From contig CM041292.1 of NCBI GenBank assembly GCA_023052935.1, positions 133,314,951 through 133,378,950 of the forward strand: DNA of 64,000 nt, in the 5' to 3' direction. The stretch is from Piezodorus guildinii (taxonomy: Eukaryota > Arthropoda > Insecta > Hemiptera > Pentatomidae). Below are positions 33,041 to 43,590 of this stretch, piece after piece. Below the pieces are notes generated by a model. It was given only the letters and a program-made list of their open reading frames with translations. It did not search any database and was not told the DNA's origin. Position numbers and translations under genes: made by a program. Within the stretch, counting starts at the first letter, position 1, and every line of letters begins with the position of its first letter.

Positions 33041-33587
33041 AGAAATCAGTTTCCCAGGCACAGGTAAAGCTAATACTGAACTAAGTGTTGATTATAAAGA
33101 TATGATATATACAAATAAAACTGGGAAGACGCTCATAGTACAGCAAAGAAGATTAATATTGAAAGTGTGTGGAAACTTTTTTGGTCTATTATTTATTAAC
33201 AAAAGACATTCTGCCTCGTTTGATATGAATGTTGAAATGAAAATAAATAAATCTATTTCTTATCTGATATTAGTGTTAATTAATTAGCTGTGTCACGCAG
33301 CTTTGCTCGCGAATATTGCTTTTCGTATTAATTTATGTGCGTTTATGGTGAGATTGGCTATAATAAATATCAACTATCAGCTACTCTTCGTTATCATTTA
33401 AAGCCCGATCTTGATTTCTTCCTGTCAAATTTACAATAGCAAACCAGTAGAAGTGGTTATACCCATAATCACTTAATATGTAAAAATAATCGTCACAAAC
33501 CATTTTTAAAAAATAAATAACAATTGAATATATTTTCATAGGAACCTACACTCGAAACAGATATGAAACACAAAATGCTTAAAAGGG
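33041..33587. other. Non-coding stretch with a Helitron-like terminal scrap
   Basis: 'tagctgtgtcacgcagcttt' near 33285-33305 resembles the CTAG-proximal end seen at 2840. The remainder does not match that Helitron. The 61-codon ORF at 33102-33287 has no recognisable domain. Confidence 0.4.
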
Positions 33588-33815
33588 TCGGTCACCTGTA
33601 TGTAGTGACCAGCCAGGTGCCCTTAAGATTTTTTAATGAGAGTAAAAAACAACATTAGTTATGCCCTCCTTCGAAGGAGACGTAAAATGGTGGTCCCAAG
33701 CCTTTGCGATTCATGAACTCGTTAAAGATCTCCACCCTAACTAAACTTGGGGAGGAAAAAATTAGTCATCATACGATTAACCATAGTAGTATAAAAGTGA
33801 CGTTAAACGAACAGA
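33588..33815 (+). mobile_element. SINE family A, internally shortened copy
   Basis: Has the head 'cacctgtatgtag', then 'ccttcgaaggagacgtaaaa', and the tail 'agtagtataaaagtgacgtt'. Most of the tRNA-like head, including the B box, is missing compared with 38582-38872. Confidence 0.68.
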
Positions 33816-33839
33816 TAACAACGGTAATATGCTTAAATA

Positions 33840-34065
33840 TATTTGTTATAAAATCTTTGTACCTTTGCTGATACATATCAGATTAAGACAATTTTACGTT
33901 TAGGTTGTTCAACCACTTTTTGGGCGAAGATTTTCAAATCCTGCCTTATTGCACATCTAGGCGGTAAGACGAACCTCCAGGAAACATTTTAGCCTCACAA
34001 CCATAGTAATTATTTAGATACCAGAAAATTGAGTGGTACTTTCTTTTATAAATATAGACATACAC
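33840..34065 (+). repeat. Dispersed repeat (family G)
   Basis: Resembles 6360-6680 and, in part, 1655-1745: 'atcagattaagacaatttt', 'cctcacaaccatagtaatta' and a following 'attgagtggtact'. The family is unidentified. Confidence 0.5.
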
Positions 34066-34159
34066 CTAATAAAAGTCCTAAATATGCTTAAAATAATAGT
34101 TCTGATTATTATACTCGAATAAATCAAAAGAAATAGTAATTTTTTTAATTTATTTAAAT

Positions 34160-34775
34160 TTATAAATGTATATGCTTCAAGGTAATAACGATTAAAGTTG
34201 AAAATGACTCTTGAAATAAAACACGACTTAACAATATAGATAATAATATAGATTGATATAAATATTTCCGCGTTGTGTAACCTTCTATACTCCCCAGTAG
34301 ACTCATCTCTCTTCGGACCAAATATTTTAGTATCTTATTTTCTAAAACCTTTAGCCGTTGTCCGTCCTTCAAAGTAATCGGCCACGTTTCACCATCGGAA
34401 GAATAACAGATTTATAAATTCTAACCGTTAAGTTTTTAGACAAAAGCTAAGTAATTTCGCAACTGAATTATAACACGCATTTCCCGCATTTAAACAGGAC
34501 TTTATTTCCTCCTGGATTTTTTTTTGTTATCATTGAACCTAAATACTTAAATTTCTCTACGTGTTTAAAAGTATACCCTGATATATCAATATCACTATGA
34601 TCGCCACCGTCTCTGCTACAAATCATATATTTTGTCTTTTCGGTATTTATTTCGAGTCCTATTTCTTTACCGGTTTTTATTAACACACTTGTATTTAGTT
34701 GTTTAGTTTCCGTGTCTTCCTTTAGCAGTACCAAATCATCGGCGTATCCCAGAACCGGAATTTTATCACCCAAAT
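34160..34775 (-). pseudogene. Non-LTR reverse transcriptase fragment (RTE-like)
   Basis: The right part is an open 101-codon frame with VLGYADDLVLLKED (YADD catalytic box), EIGLEINTEKTKYMICSR and FKHVEKFKYLGSMITKKN. This order and wording are typical of RTE-like RTs. The left part continues in other frames with SKNLTVRIYKSVILPMV and MKDGQRLKVLENKILKYLV, resembling the C-terminal 'LRVFENKVLR' region. Upstream RT motifs are missing and frameshifts are present, so it is a dead, 5'-truncated copy. The exact clade is uncertain. Confidence 0.75.
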
Positions 34776-34818
34776 TTAAACCTTCTTAGTACATGTCACT
34801 TTTTCTTTGATATATTCT

Positions 34819-35248
34819 AAAGCGACTTCGTCTGCATCAATTTCTGTTATTATGATTGCTATTAAGAAGTTTTTAAAAGAATATATTTCAAAGTACTTCC
34901 GCGTAAATGACATTTTTAGTTTTATTTTCTTGTGGCAGAAGAACATACTGATTTTCTCCGCAACCCGATCTCGACGTAAATCTATTCCTACGTGTTTAAA
35001 TGGAAAAATATAAATTAACGGGAAATTGAATTATTTAAAAATAAAAGGTAAATCATTTGGAATCATTGGGAAGCGAGGTTTTTTTTCTCCCAAATTTTCC
35101 CCGTTTTTCCCAGATTTTCGACTGATTCTTTGCTCCTATTGGTCGCAGCGTGATGTTATATAGCCTATAACCTTCCTCGATAAATGGACTATCCAACAAG
35201 CGTTCAAACAAACAAACAAACTCTTCAGCTTTATAATATTAGTATAGA
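34819..35248 (-). mobile_element. Non-autonomous Helitron, shortened copy
   Basis: The right end gctttataatattagtata plus GA|T is the Helitron 5' terminus on the minus strand. The body shares 'cttgtggcagaagaacatac', 'tgattttctccgcaacccg' and 'gatgttatatagcctataac' with 2840-3932, and lacks the mariner. The CTAG end is missing at the left. Confidence 0.72.
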
Positions 35249-36985
35249 TTTGTACAGTAGAAAATTGTTAAGTTGAAAATAAATAGCCCTGCAAATAGCA
35301 TGCTGTACGGAAAATTGTTTGAGTGAGTTTAGGTCCAAATAGGCCTGCTTAATGATTATATCAATGAGTTTTTTGGAGCAAATAAGTATTTTTGAGCGTT
35401 TATCGAGTAAGATTTGTGGTAAAAATAACTTAGAATATTAATATATACATATGAAACCTGCAATTTCATCGCAATTGGGACAAAATGACATTATACTTTA
35501 TTATCGATCAGTAGAATGTATACTTATTTTTAGAAAATTAACTCCACTAAAAATTGGAAGTTTTTACTATGTAAAAATATAATCAATGAACGACTTTACC
35601 TTCAACATATACAAATTTGTAGATATTTCTATCACAAGAAAGTATATAAGGCATTGGAATTAGTTGAAAATAAATTATAATTATAAATAATTTTAATTTT
35701 GTTTATAAGTGACTGCTTTAAACTATTCCTTCAGATTATTCTTTCCGAAATTATTTAGCTATGCTTTGGAACGAAATGAAATGTGTAGCTTAAGAAAATA
35801 TTTTCAATTTACAACATGATTTGAAAGAACTATCATGCTTTTCAAATAGAATCATGAACAGATAAAAACCGGTCATTAGAATAGAAAAACCTCAAAATAC
35901 CGATTTTGAAAAAACATTCTTGCTGTACCTTTAAGAAATGGATGTCAATTGAAGATGTAATTCTTCCATTTGGGGTTTTATTATTTTGGATAAATAATTT
36001 GAATGTAATTATGATTTTTTACAGCAATAATAAAATAAAAACTTGATTTCTATAAGTATAAATGAGAAAACATTACAAGGTAAACATACAGTAGAAATAT
36101 TAGCACATTCAAGTAACAGAGAACTTATTTGTTATAATTATATTATAATTTATAATTTGTTTTTTCTTATTAGATGCACTAAAACAATTTAAATGATCAA
36201 GAGATAAAATCCTTTGTTCAATCCATAATTATTTAAGCCGTTCCGAAACAGCTAATCCCCTTTTTACCTAGTCGTTACTCTAAACAAAAAAATATATCAG
36301 TAACATGCTTTGTTTTTATTTTTTAAATCCTAAAACGCTTAATCGAACCTGCATAAATACCGGCTGGATTAGAGGTGAGCCTGTGAAAATGGAATGCAGG
36401 GCTTAGGCCGCCCATTCTTCACAGGAAATCCTCTATAACCAGAATTTTTTTCGCCTATTTATAGGGTACTTTTTAAAAATTATTTTCTCTCTAAAAGAGG
36501 AGAAAACGTCCTTTTTCAGTTCCCGTAGAGAATCAACTTTTTTTTTTTATTTTGTTGACAACTTTCAGGAATTTTTAATTCTTAATTTGCTAGCAAAAAC
36601 TAGGTCAAATAACAAGATTTTAAAATGGATTATGGGAGTAATATCTCAAAACTATATACTAGGGTATCCAAGGATTTTAAAGTCCAATAATCAACAGAAA
36701 AATTAGATTAATTTTGACAAAAAAATACAGTTGCATTGGGCAAGCAGGTTGTTTGTTAATGAAGATCATGGTTATAGGATACAACTAACATAAGTACTAA
36801 TTACATTTAGTTAGAAAGGAGCTAAAACAAGCAGATGTAATGAACAGGAAACTAACAGTGGTCTTTATCACCTTAGCAAACAAGATGGAGAAAGAGGAAG
36901 AGGCATTCTTAGATGGATGAAGGATGTAGAAACAGAACTTGGACCACTGAGTGTGATTATCTAAAAAAATATCTATAAAGATTAA
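35249..36985. other. AT-rich non-coding stretch
   Basis: No gene recognised. 36360-36440 is slightly GC-richer. Near 36840-36950 is a short stretch (cagatgtaatgaacaggaaa and onward) that could be a LINE scrap, but I cannot place it. Confidence 0.4.
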
Positions 36986-36989
36986 TGAA

Positions 36990-37400
36990 TAGGTTTAAAA
37001 GAATTATGTCCAGCCTCTCCAGTCAGTCATACGTCTGTCATTGGTATTCTGGTCGAAGGTGGCTCTATCCCGAATCCTGAAGAAAATACCTTCTTCGTAT
37101 CTTCATATTCCAATCTTTGCGAGCCAGAAAATCTTCCTATATTTTTGACCTCCTTACTCAGCTCTTCTGTGCATACCTAAAATACTAGATTTCAACCCAC
37201 TGATCTATATATACCCTCTCATGGGACAACATCCTTCGAAATGTCCTTAATCATCTGTGCTACCATACTTTGGAACTCTTTACCCATCTCATTCCAGGAA
37301 GTGTCATTCCTAACCACTTTCAAACACCAATTATTTATCCACCTCTTGAAAAATCAATATTCCACATATATGTGATAAATATTGAATTTGATAATTCCTA
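36990..37400 (+). pseudogene. Possible CR1/L2-like LINE 3' end
   Basis: Frame-shifted translation gives SLRARKSSYIFDLLTQLFCA, then a stretch ending CYHTLELFTHLIPGSVIPN and HFQTPIIYPPL. This resembles the C-terminal tail of CR1/L2-type RTs ('sl..R....ll..lf......yfWNsLP..i.....s..Fk..l'). Several stops interrupt it and no catalytic box is present. The call rests on overall pattern only. Confidence 0.4.
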
Positions 37401-37513
37401 ACTAACTCATTTGATTTTGTTAACTGTTTTTATTTTGTATATCATATTAATATTAACTTTTACAATTTACTATTTGACTAAATTATTATTTATCAACTGA
37501 AGCCAGACAAAGT

Positions 37514-39901
37514 TTAATTTATTTAACACTGAAATAAGTTCTGAACATTCTTATACCTGATACTAAAGAATTTAAATGAATATTTTAAGTGTCACTAAAA
37601 GTTAAAATGTTTGATATAGGTTAATTTACACTTTTAAAACATTTATCAAATACATTTAACATTGTGAATAAATGGAATTCATTAAATAACTTCATTAATT
37701 CTATCACAATCCACTGGAAGAGTGGCTCCTCCATATAATACAATATCTGAGATATAGAGTGGCCTAGACTAACACCACTTGACTAGCATCAAAATCTACA
37801 AGCTTAAGTAAGGAAGTTCTGACATTGAAACGGAGGTAGGCTGGAAATCCTGCCTGACTAACCAACCACTGAATGGAATTTAATAGACAAGGAAAAAAGC
37901 GAAGAAAGGCCAAACATGAGGGGTAAAGACAAAATAACTCACAGGTTGAAAACAAAAGAGATAAGATTATTAAGAGAGACTTCTGGGTCAAAATATATTT
38001 TTTAAATGTAAAATTGAAGAGGTACATTTCAATTTCTTCTAATAATTTATATTCTTCAAATTTTTACAGGAAATTTTATATTTTTGGATAGAACTCTTGT
38101 AGTACCTTCTCTGAAAAATACTTTGTCATGAAAGTGATGATAATGTAGGTACATTACTATTATTTAAAATATATTTAATATAAAATTTATACAAAGATTA
38201 ATAAATGCATTGGATTTTTATTTTGAGAGCTCTGACCACAAGAGAGCCCAAGAAGTGTGAAACTCAAGAATTATTCTTGACTTTAATCAAAAAACAGAAT
38301 TAAAAACACATAAATCATCAGCAAGCCATATTTCATTCATAGAATTAAATCCGAAGTTAATGAAAATTTTTTTTATTTTAAATGGAATGGAAACTAAGGG
38401 TCATTTCAAAATCAATAAAAAGACTGTCAAAAATAAATAATAATAATAAAAAAAAAAAAAGGATAAATGAGCTAGAGTTCATCGGTATATTAACACAAGG
38501 AGATCAACTTCAAAATACTAGTTCTTACCTTTTTAACTTTTCAGTAAGTTTCAACAGCAGACAATCTTTACACATAACTGGGGTTACCTGTATGTAGCAT
38601 GATGGCTAGCATAACTGCCTCCTATGCCAAAGGTTCCGGGTTCAAACCGGGAGATGGCCCTAGTGTTTTTTAATGGGGAAAAAAAATCCTTTGTTACGCT
38701 ATCTTTCGGAGGGAACGTTAAAAGTTGGTCCCGAAACCTGTGCGATGTCAGGTACTCCCTCGTTAAAGATCCCTATCCTGATTAAACCTGGATAGGTAAA
38801 ATTTAGAACTCCCACTGTAGCATTGTCCGATTAGCCATAGCAGCATAAAGGGACGTTAATTAAATGAACAAACAAAGATTTATGCTCATGCAACTAGTAT
38901 TTTGAAGTTGATCTCCTTGTGTTAATATACCGATGAACTCTAGCTCATTTTAACTCCTTTTTTTTTTTTTATTATATTATTATTTATTTTTGACAATCTT
39001 TTTATTGATTTTGAAATGACCCTTAGTTTCCATTTCATTTAAAATAAAAAATTTTCTCATTAACTTCGGATTTAATTCTATGAATGAAATATGGCTTGCT
39101 GATGATTTATGTGTTTTTAATTCTGTTTCTTGATTAAAGTCAAGAATAATTCTTGAGTTTCACACTTCTTGGGCTCTCTTGTGGTCAGAGCTCTCAAAAT
39201 AAAAATCCAATGCATTTATTAATCTTTGTATAAATTTTATATTAAATATATTTTAAATAATAGTAATGTACCTTACGTTATCATCACTTTCATGACAAAA
39301 GTATTTTTCAGAGAAGGTACTATAAGAGTTCTATCCAAAAATATAAAATTTCCTGTAAAAATTTGAAGAATATAAATTATTAGAAGAAATTGAAATGTAC
39401 CTATTCAATTTTATATTAAAAAAATATATTTTGACCCAGCAGTCTCTCTTAATAATCTTATCTCTTTTGTTTTCAACCTGTGAGTTATTTTGTCTTTACC
39501 CCTCATGTTTGGCCTTTCTTTGCTTTTTTCCTTGTCTATAAAATTCCATTCAGTGGTTGGTTAGTCAGGCAGGATTTCCAGCCTACCTCCGTTCAATGTC
39601 AGAACTTCCTTACTTAAGCTTGTAGATTTGAAGCTAGAGTCAAGTGGTGTAAGTCTAGGCACTCTATATCTCAGATATTGTATTATATGGAGAGCCACTC
39701 TTCCAGTGATTGTATAGAATTAATGAAGTTATTGATGTATTCCATTTATTCACAATGTTAAATGCATTGATAATGTTTTAAAAGTGTAATTAACCTATAT
39801 CAAACATTTTAACTTTTAGTGACATTTAAAATATTCATTTAAATTCTTTAAGTATCAGGTATAAGAATGTTCAGAACTTATTTCAGTGCTAACTAAATTA
39901 G
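37514..39901. repeat. Long inverted duplication, ~1.0-kb arms, 368-bp loop
   Basis: The left arm 37514-38523 and right arm 38892-39901 are reverse complements with scattered differences. Paired positions sum to 77415 both at the outer part (37541 with 39874) and at the inner part (38515 with 38900). There is therefore no net indel imbalance between the arms. The loop holds a family-A SINE. No coding region is recognised. The arms differ far more than those of the palindrome at 23951-27498, so it is older. Confidence 0.85.
38582..38872 (+). mobile_element. SINE family A, longest copy
   Basis: The tRNA-like head is 'gatggctagcataactgcc', with B-box-like 'ggttccgggttcaaaccgg'. Then follow the body ('tttcggagggaacgttaaaa', 'ctatcctgattaaacctgg') and the tail 'agcagcataaagggacgtta'. 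It sits in the loop of the inverted duplication. Confidence 0.75.
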
Positions 39902-40935
39902 GGTAAATACCTCTCTTAAAATCCCAAAGAACAAAAATTAATATATTTTTTTGTATAATGAATTAGTTCATCACAAAAAATTGCATTTGTTATTTTTTTT
40001 TTTACCTATGCTACTATCCTGAAATTCAGTTGTTTTTTTTTTTTTTATTGTTTATATATTAAACTATTTATGTGGTTCCTATTTTTCTTTGCACTTGAGA
40101 AACATTGAATGTTAAAATTATAACCAAAACTTAAAACATTATAGTTCGTAATTAGAACTTGTGTTACATTCACCGATGATATTAAAAATATTTTAAATCT
40201 CTATGGAAATATGGAACTCTATTCCAAAACAATATATATCAATACAATATTGTGATATACAAGGAAAGTTTTCAGTGAACATTTGATTTTTTTTTAATAT
40301 TAAATTTTTAAATAAGTTCCAAATTGCATTATTTCTAAATAACTAATAGAGAATCACAGATTTTAAATTAGCAAACAAAGAGTTATAATTTGAAAATTCT
40401 TAATGAAGTAATATTTTGGAGCCATTTGAAACCTAATTTCCTTGTTAGGAGAAAATCTGTCTATCAATTTTATATTGAGGGTGAATTTAAAATTTCGAAA
40501 CCCTCATTTTAAATTCAGGAAATCCATTGAAAACAAACACTATTATCAGTTTTTCCCGGAATACTAACCTGTCAGGTTTTCCTTCTTTTTATTTATTTAT
40601 ATTTTGTGTGGTTTAGAATAAGTTCAATCATTAATTTTTCCAGAAACATTTCTATAAACCACCCATCACTCTGTCCCTTTATATTTTTATAGCTATATTT
40701 TATATGTTTTGGGGTAAATCACCATAGTCACTATTTAACCATCACATTGCTAGCTGTTACTTTTTAATTCTAGTTGTATTTCTTTGGAACTATGGTCCAT
40801 TAGGATTATTGGCTCCTAAAACTAATCCTTAGATAATGATGAAAAATATTTTTTATTCTGTGACATTTCATTCCCTAAGAATAATATACAATGAACAAAG
40901 GAAGTCCACTTTGTCTGGCTTCTGTTATTTAAAGC
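39902..40935. other. AT-rich block interrupting the right arm's outer end
   Basis: At about 40908-40926 'actttgtctggcttctgtt' is the near reverse complement of the left arm's outer flank (37496-37512). The ~1 kb from 39902 thus looks inserted in, or deleted from the other side of, the inverted duplication. No element is recognised in it. Confidence 0.45.
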
Positions 40936-41133
40936 ATGGAATGACCCTCCTGGGGCACACCCATTCTCTATAAATTGGGTTAACGAAATCGGGGAAAAAA
41001 CCTGGTGGCAAAGCTTGATCTAGGCCTAATCACCTTCTTGTACAGCGGTTAGCCTTGAAACAGCGCAAATCATTGAAGTTGAGGATAAAACCCTGTAAAT
41101 TCTACTGTAAAGGAAGATTAAGATTTTATTGGA

Positions 41134-41135
<2 letters not shown>
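40936..41135 (+). mobile_element. SINE family B, 5'-truncated
   Basis: Matches the body of 60089-60416 from 'gaccctcctggggcacaccc' through 'ggggaaaaaacctggtggc' and 'aggcctaatcaccttcttg'. The tRNA-like head is absent. Confidence 0.68.
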
Positions 41136-41164
<29 letters not shown>

Positions 41165-41536
41165 TTTCACCTACTGAATATTGCTACTGGCTTCCTATTA
41201 AGTTTGGAAAGAAGATATTAACATTAAATAATTAAAATAGTGTTTAAATCCTTTTTCTAATTGCAGCTAAACTGTTTGAACAAATACAATTTTAGTCAAT
41301 TAGGAATAACACTTGGTTGAGAACTACTGGTATCGCTGTTTAAATATCTATAATATTAAAACTAGTGATAATGTTTATAATTAAAAAAAACAATCAATTG
41401 GTTATGAACATGGAAGGATTATTTATTGAATTCATTTCCTCTCTCTTTAGTAATTGTAGTTTTATTATTTTATGCTTACTATCTGGAAGTAAATTTCTAA
41501 GTTAATAATCCGGAAGTTTATGCATTATTTTTGAAG
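41136..41536. other. AT-rich non-coding stretch
   Basis: A poly(T) tract at about 41142-41167 probably marks the SINE end. Nothing else is recognised. Confidence 0.4.
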
Positions 41537-41619
41537 TAAAAAATAATGGCTGGAAGGAATTAGTCCGGGTGGCGGTCATTAAATGAAACAACTAAATAGT
41601 TTCAACTATTTTATTGTTT

Positions 41620-41658
41620 GCCAACGTTTCGACCCCCTTTGTGGGTCATCGTCAGGGC
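41620..41658 (-). ncRNA. Hammerhead ribozyme motif (left arm of copy 3)
   Basis: Minus strand: stem I GCC/GGC, core CTGACGA, unpaired T, stem II GACCC-loop-GGGTC, then GAAACGTT with predicted cleavage after UU. The core fits CUGANGA. Confidence 0.65.
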
Positions 41659-41727
41659 GCATGGTGGGAGAATGGAAACGGGAATGGAATGGAATGGAAA
41701 ATGGCAGTTTCCATTCTCCCACCATGC

Positions 41728-41766
41728 GCCCTGACGATGACCCACAAAGGGGATCGAAACGTTGGC
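41728..41766 (+). ncRNA. Hammerhead ribozyme motif (right arm of copy 3)
   Basis: Mirror of 41620-41658. One base in the 3' strand of stem II differs (ggatc instead of gggtc) and would weaken that helix. Confidence 0.58.
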
Positions 41767-41908
41767 AAACAATAAAATAGTTGAAGCTATTTAGTTGTTT
41801 CATTTAATGACCGCCACCCGGACTAATTCCTTCCAGTAATTCTCAACGGTCAACTAATTACATCCACAATGATAAAAAATAATTGGTCTGATTTTATGTT
41901 TATTCAAA

Positions 41909-42030
41909 AAACCTTGTATTAAAATGAAAAACGTTACTCAACTTTTTAGTGTATTTCACCCATTCTCAAGATCCTGGTTAAGGAAAATTTCTTTTATGTC
42001 AATCCGTTATTCAATAACTATGTCATTTTG

Positions 42031-42079
<49 letters not shown>

Positions 42080-42265
42080 AACAGGTTAAAACAACAGTCT
42101 ACAATAATTTTAACTTGTTGACATTTTAATTATTTTAAAAAAATCAAAATGACGAAGTTATTGAATAACGGATGGAAAAAAAGAAAATTTTCCAAACCAG
42201 GATCATGAGGATTGGTGAAATACCCTGAAATGTTGAGCAATCTTTTTCATTTTAATATAAGGTTT
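41909..42265. mobile_element. Foldback MITE-like unit
   Basis: Inverted arms (41909-42032 and 42142-42265) with 'ccttgtattaaaatgaaaaa' at the left and its near complement at the right. The interior has a 44-A run (42033-42076) and a small hairpin (gtcaacaggttaaaac...ttttaacttgttgac). No ORF. I could not define a target duplication, so assignment to a MITE class is inference. Confidence 0.6.
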
Positions 42266-42730
42266 ATTGGAAGAAATATATAATCAGCCCAACTATATTT
42301 GACCTCATTGTAATTTTGTTTTTTACAAACTAATTTTTATATCAAAGCATGATTTTAGTTATTAAAACATTTATTAACTTCTAGTGGATAAATGACATGT
42401 TTTCTCATTTTAATATGCATAAAAAGAAAAGTGTGCAAACTATTTTTTTTTTTAATATTTCATCCATCTTTCAAGGATTGTTCAAATAAGTTAAATATTT
42501 TAGTTATATGAGCTAATCCATTTTGGAGTTGTTATTACTATAACTTTAACAATCGTTTAATGAGAAGATTCTAAAAATAAACCTAATGTGAACAAAGGTA
42601 GTCAACAATTAGCTATAACAGTGAAAATAAATTAACTTTAACTCTTATAAATCAATGCAACAATAATTAAGGTCTCTATCAGGTGTAGAGCAGTTCTATT
42701 TCGAATTTTTTCAAAATGTTTTCTGTTTTC

Positions 42731-43590
42731 AGAAACTGTGTTATGTAAAACAAATTACGAGAAGATTTAACAATTCAACTACGAATAAAGAATATCTAAA
42801 TAGTAGTCGAACACCTAAATCTTTTATGATATCATAATAATAATGTCTTATTAACATTTGAATCCCAGTATATTCTGATAAACATCTAAAGTTTACCTTA
42901 ATGATAGTGATATGACATGGCAAGCAAGAATTTTAGAAACTGCATTAAGTAAAAAAAAATTATGAGAAGACTTAACATTTCAACTACAAATAATGAATAT
43001 CAAAATAGTTATTGAATAACTAAATCTTTTAAGAACTGATTATAATAATGTCTTATCAGCATTTGCATCCTAGTCTATTCTGATAAGCATCTAAAGTTTT
43101 CCTAAACGATAGTGACGACATGACAAGCAAGAATTTTAGAAACTGCATTATGTAAAAAAACTATGAGAAGAATTATGTTTCAACTACAAATAATGAATAT
43201 CTAAATAGTTGTAGAATATACAAATCTGTTATTAACTGATTATAATAATTTCTTATCAACATTTGCATCCTAGTCTATTTTGATAAGCATCTTTATTTTT
43301 CCTTAATGATATTGTCATGACATGACAAGCAAAAATTAAAGAAACTGTGTTAATTAAAATCACAAGGGGACTTATAGGTTCGAACACAAATAACGCATAT
43401 CTCAATAGATATCAATATAAGTTTCAAAATACAAAAAACATTTTGATAACGGATCATACTTGATATCTGATACCATTATCATTTATAAACTCGTTATAAT
43501 ATTGTATTATTATCATTTGTATCCAAGTCTCTTCTGGTAAACATCTAAAGTTTACCTTAATGATAGTGATATGACATGACAAGCGAGATA
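42731..43590. repeat. Tandem repeat, four ~203-bp units
   Basis: Units begin with agaaactg at 42731, 42935, 43138 and 43340, a spacing of 204, 203 and 202 bp. Each contains 'ttcaactac', 'gtcttatcaacatttgcat'-type sequence and 'gacatgacaagca'. The fourth unit is about 250 bp, with roughly 50 bp of extra sequence in the middle. Units have diverged, so the array is not young. Confidence 0.85.

Larger units (their letters stand above)
41548..41872. mobile_element. Foldback mini Penelope-like element (copy 3)
   Basis: A 325-bp unit with an 11-bp duplication, taaaaaataat, at 41537-41547 and 41873-41883. Arms 41550-41679 and 41707-41836 are reverse complements around a 27-bp spacer rich in ggaat. 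Each arm contains a hammerhead motif. After the right arm comes 'taattctcaacggtcaacta', which also borders the copy at 47761-48533, so it is part of the element's 3' end. No coding capacity: the two 65-codon ORFs on opposite strands are mirror translations of the arms. Confidence 0.85.

Noticed and set aside
38382..38597. 71-codon ORF
   Set aside because: It spans the arm of the inverted duplication and the start of a SINE; there is no coding signal.
37514..39901. LTR retrotransposon from the paired ~1-kb repeats
   Set aside because: The repeats are inverted, not direct, and no gag-pol is present.
41583..41803. Two identical 65-codon ORFs on opposite strands
   Set aside because: They are mirror translations of the inverted arms of the mini-PLE.
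42731..43590. CRISPR array
   Set aside because: Units are contiguous ~203-bp tandem repeats without short repeats and unique spacers, and the DNA is eukaryotic.
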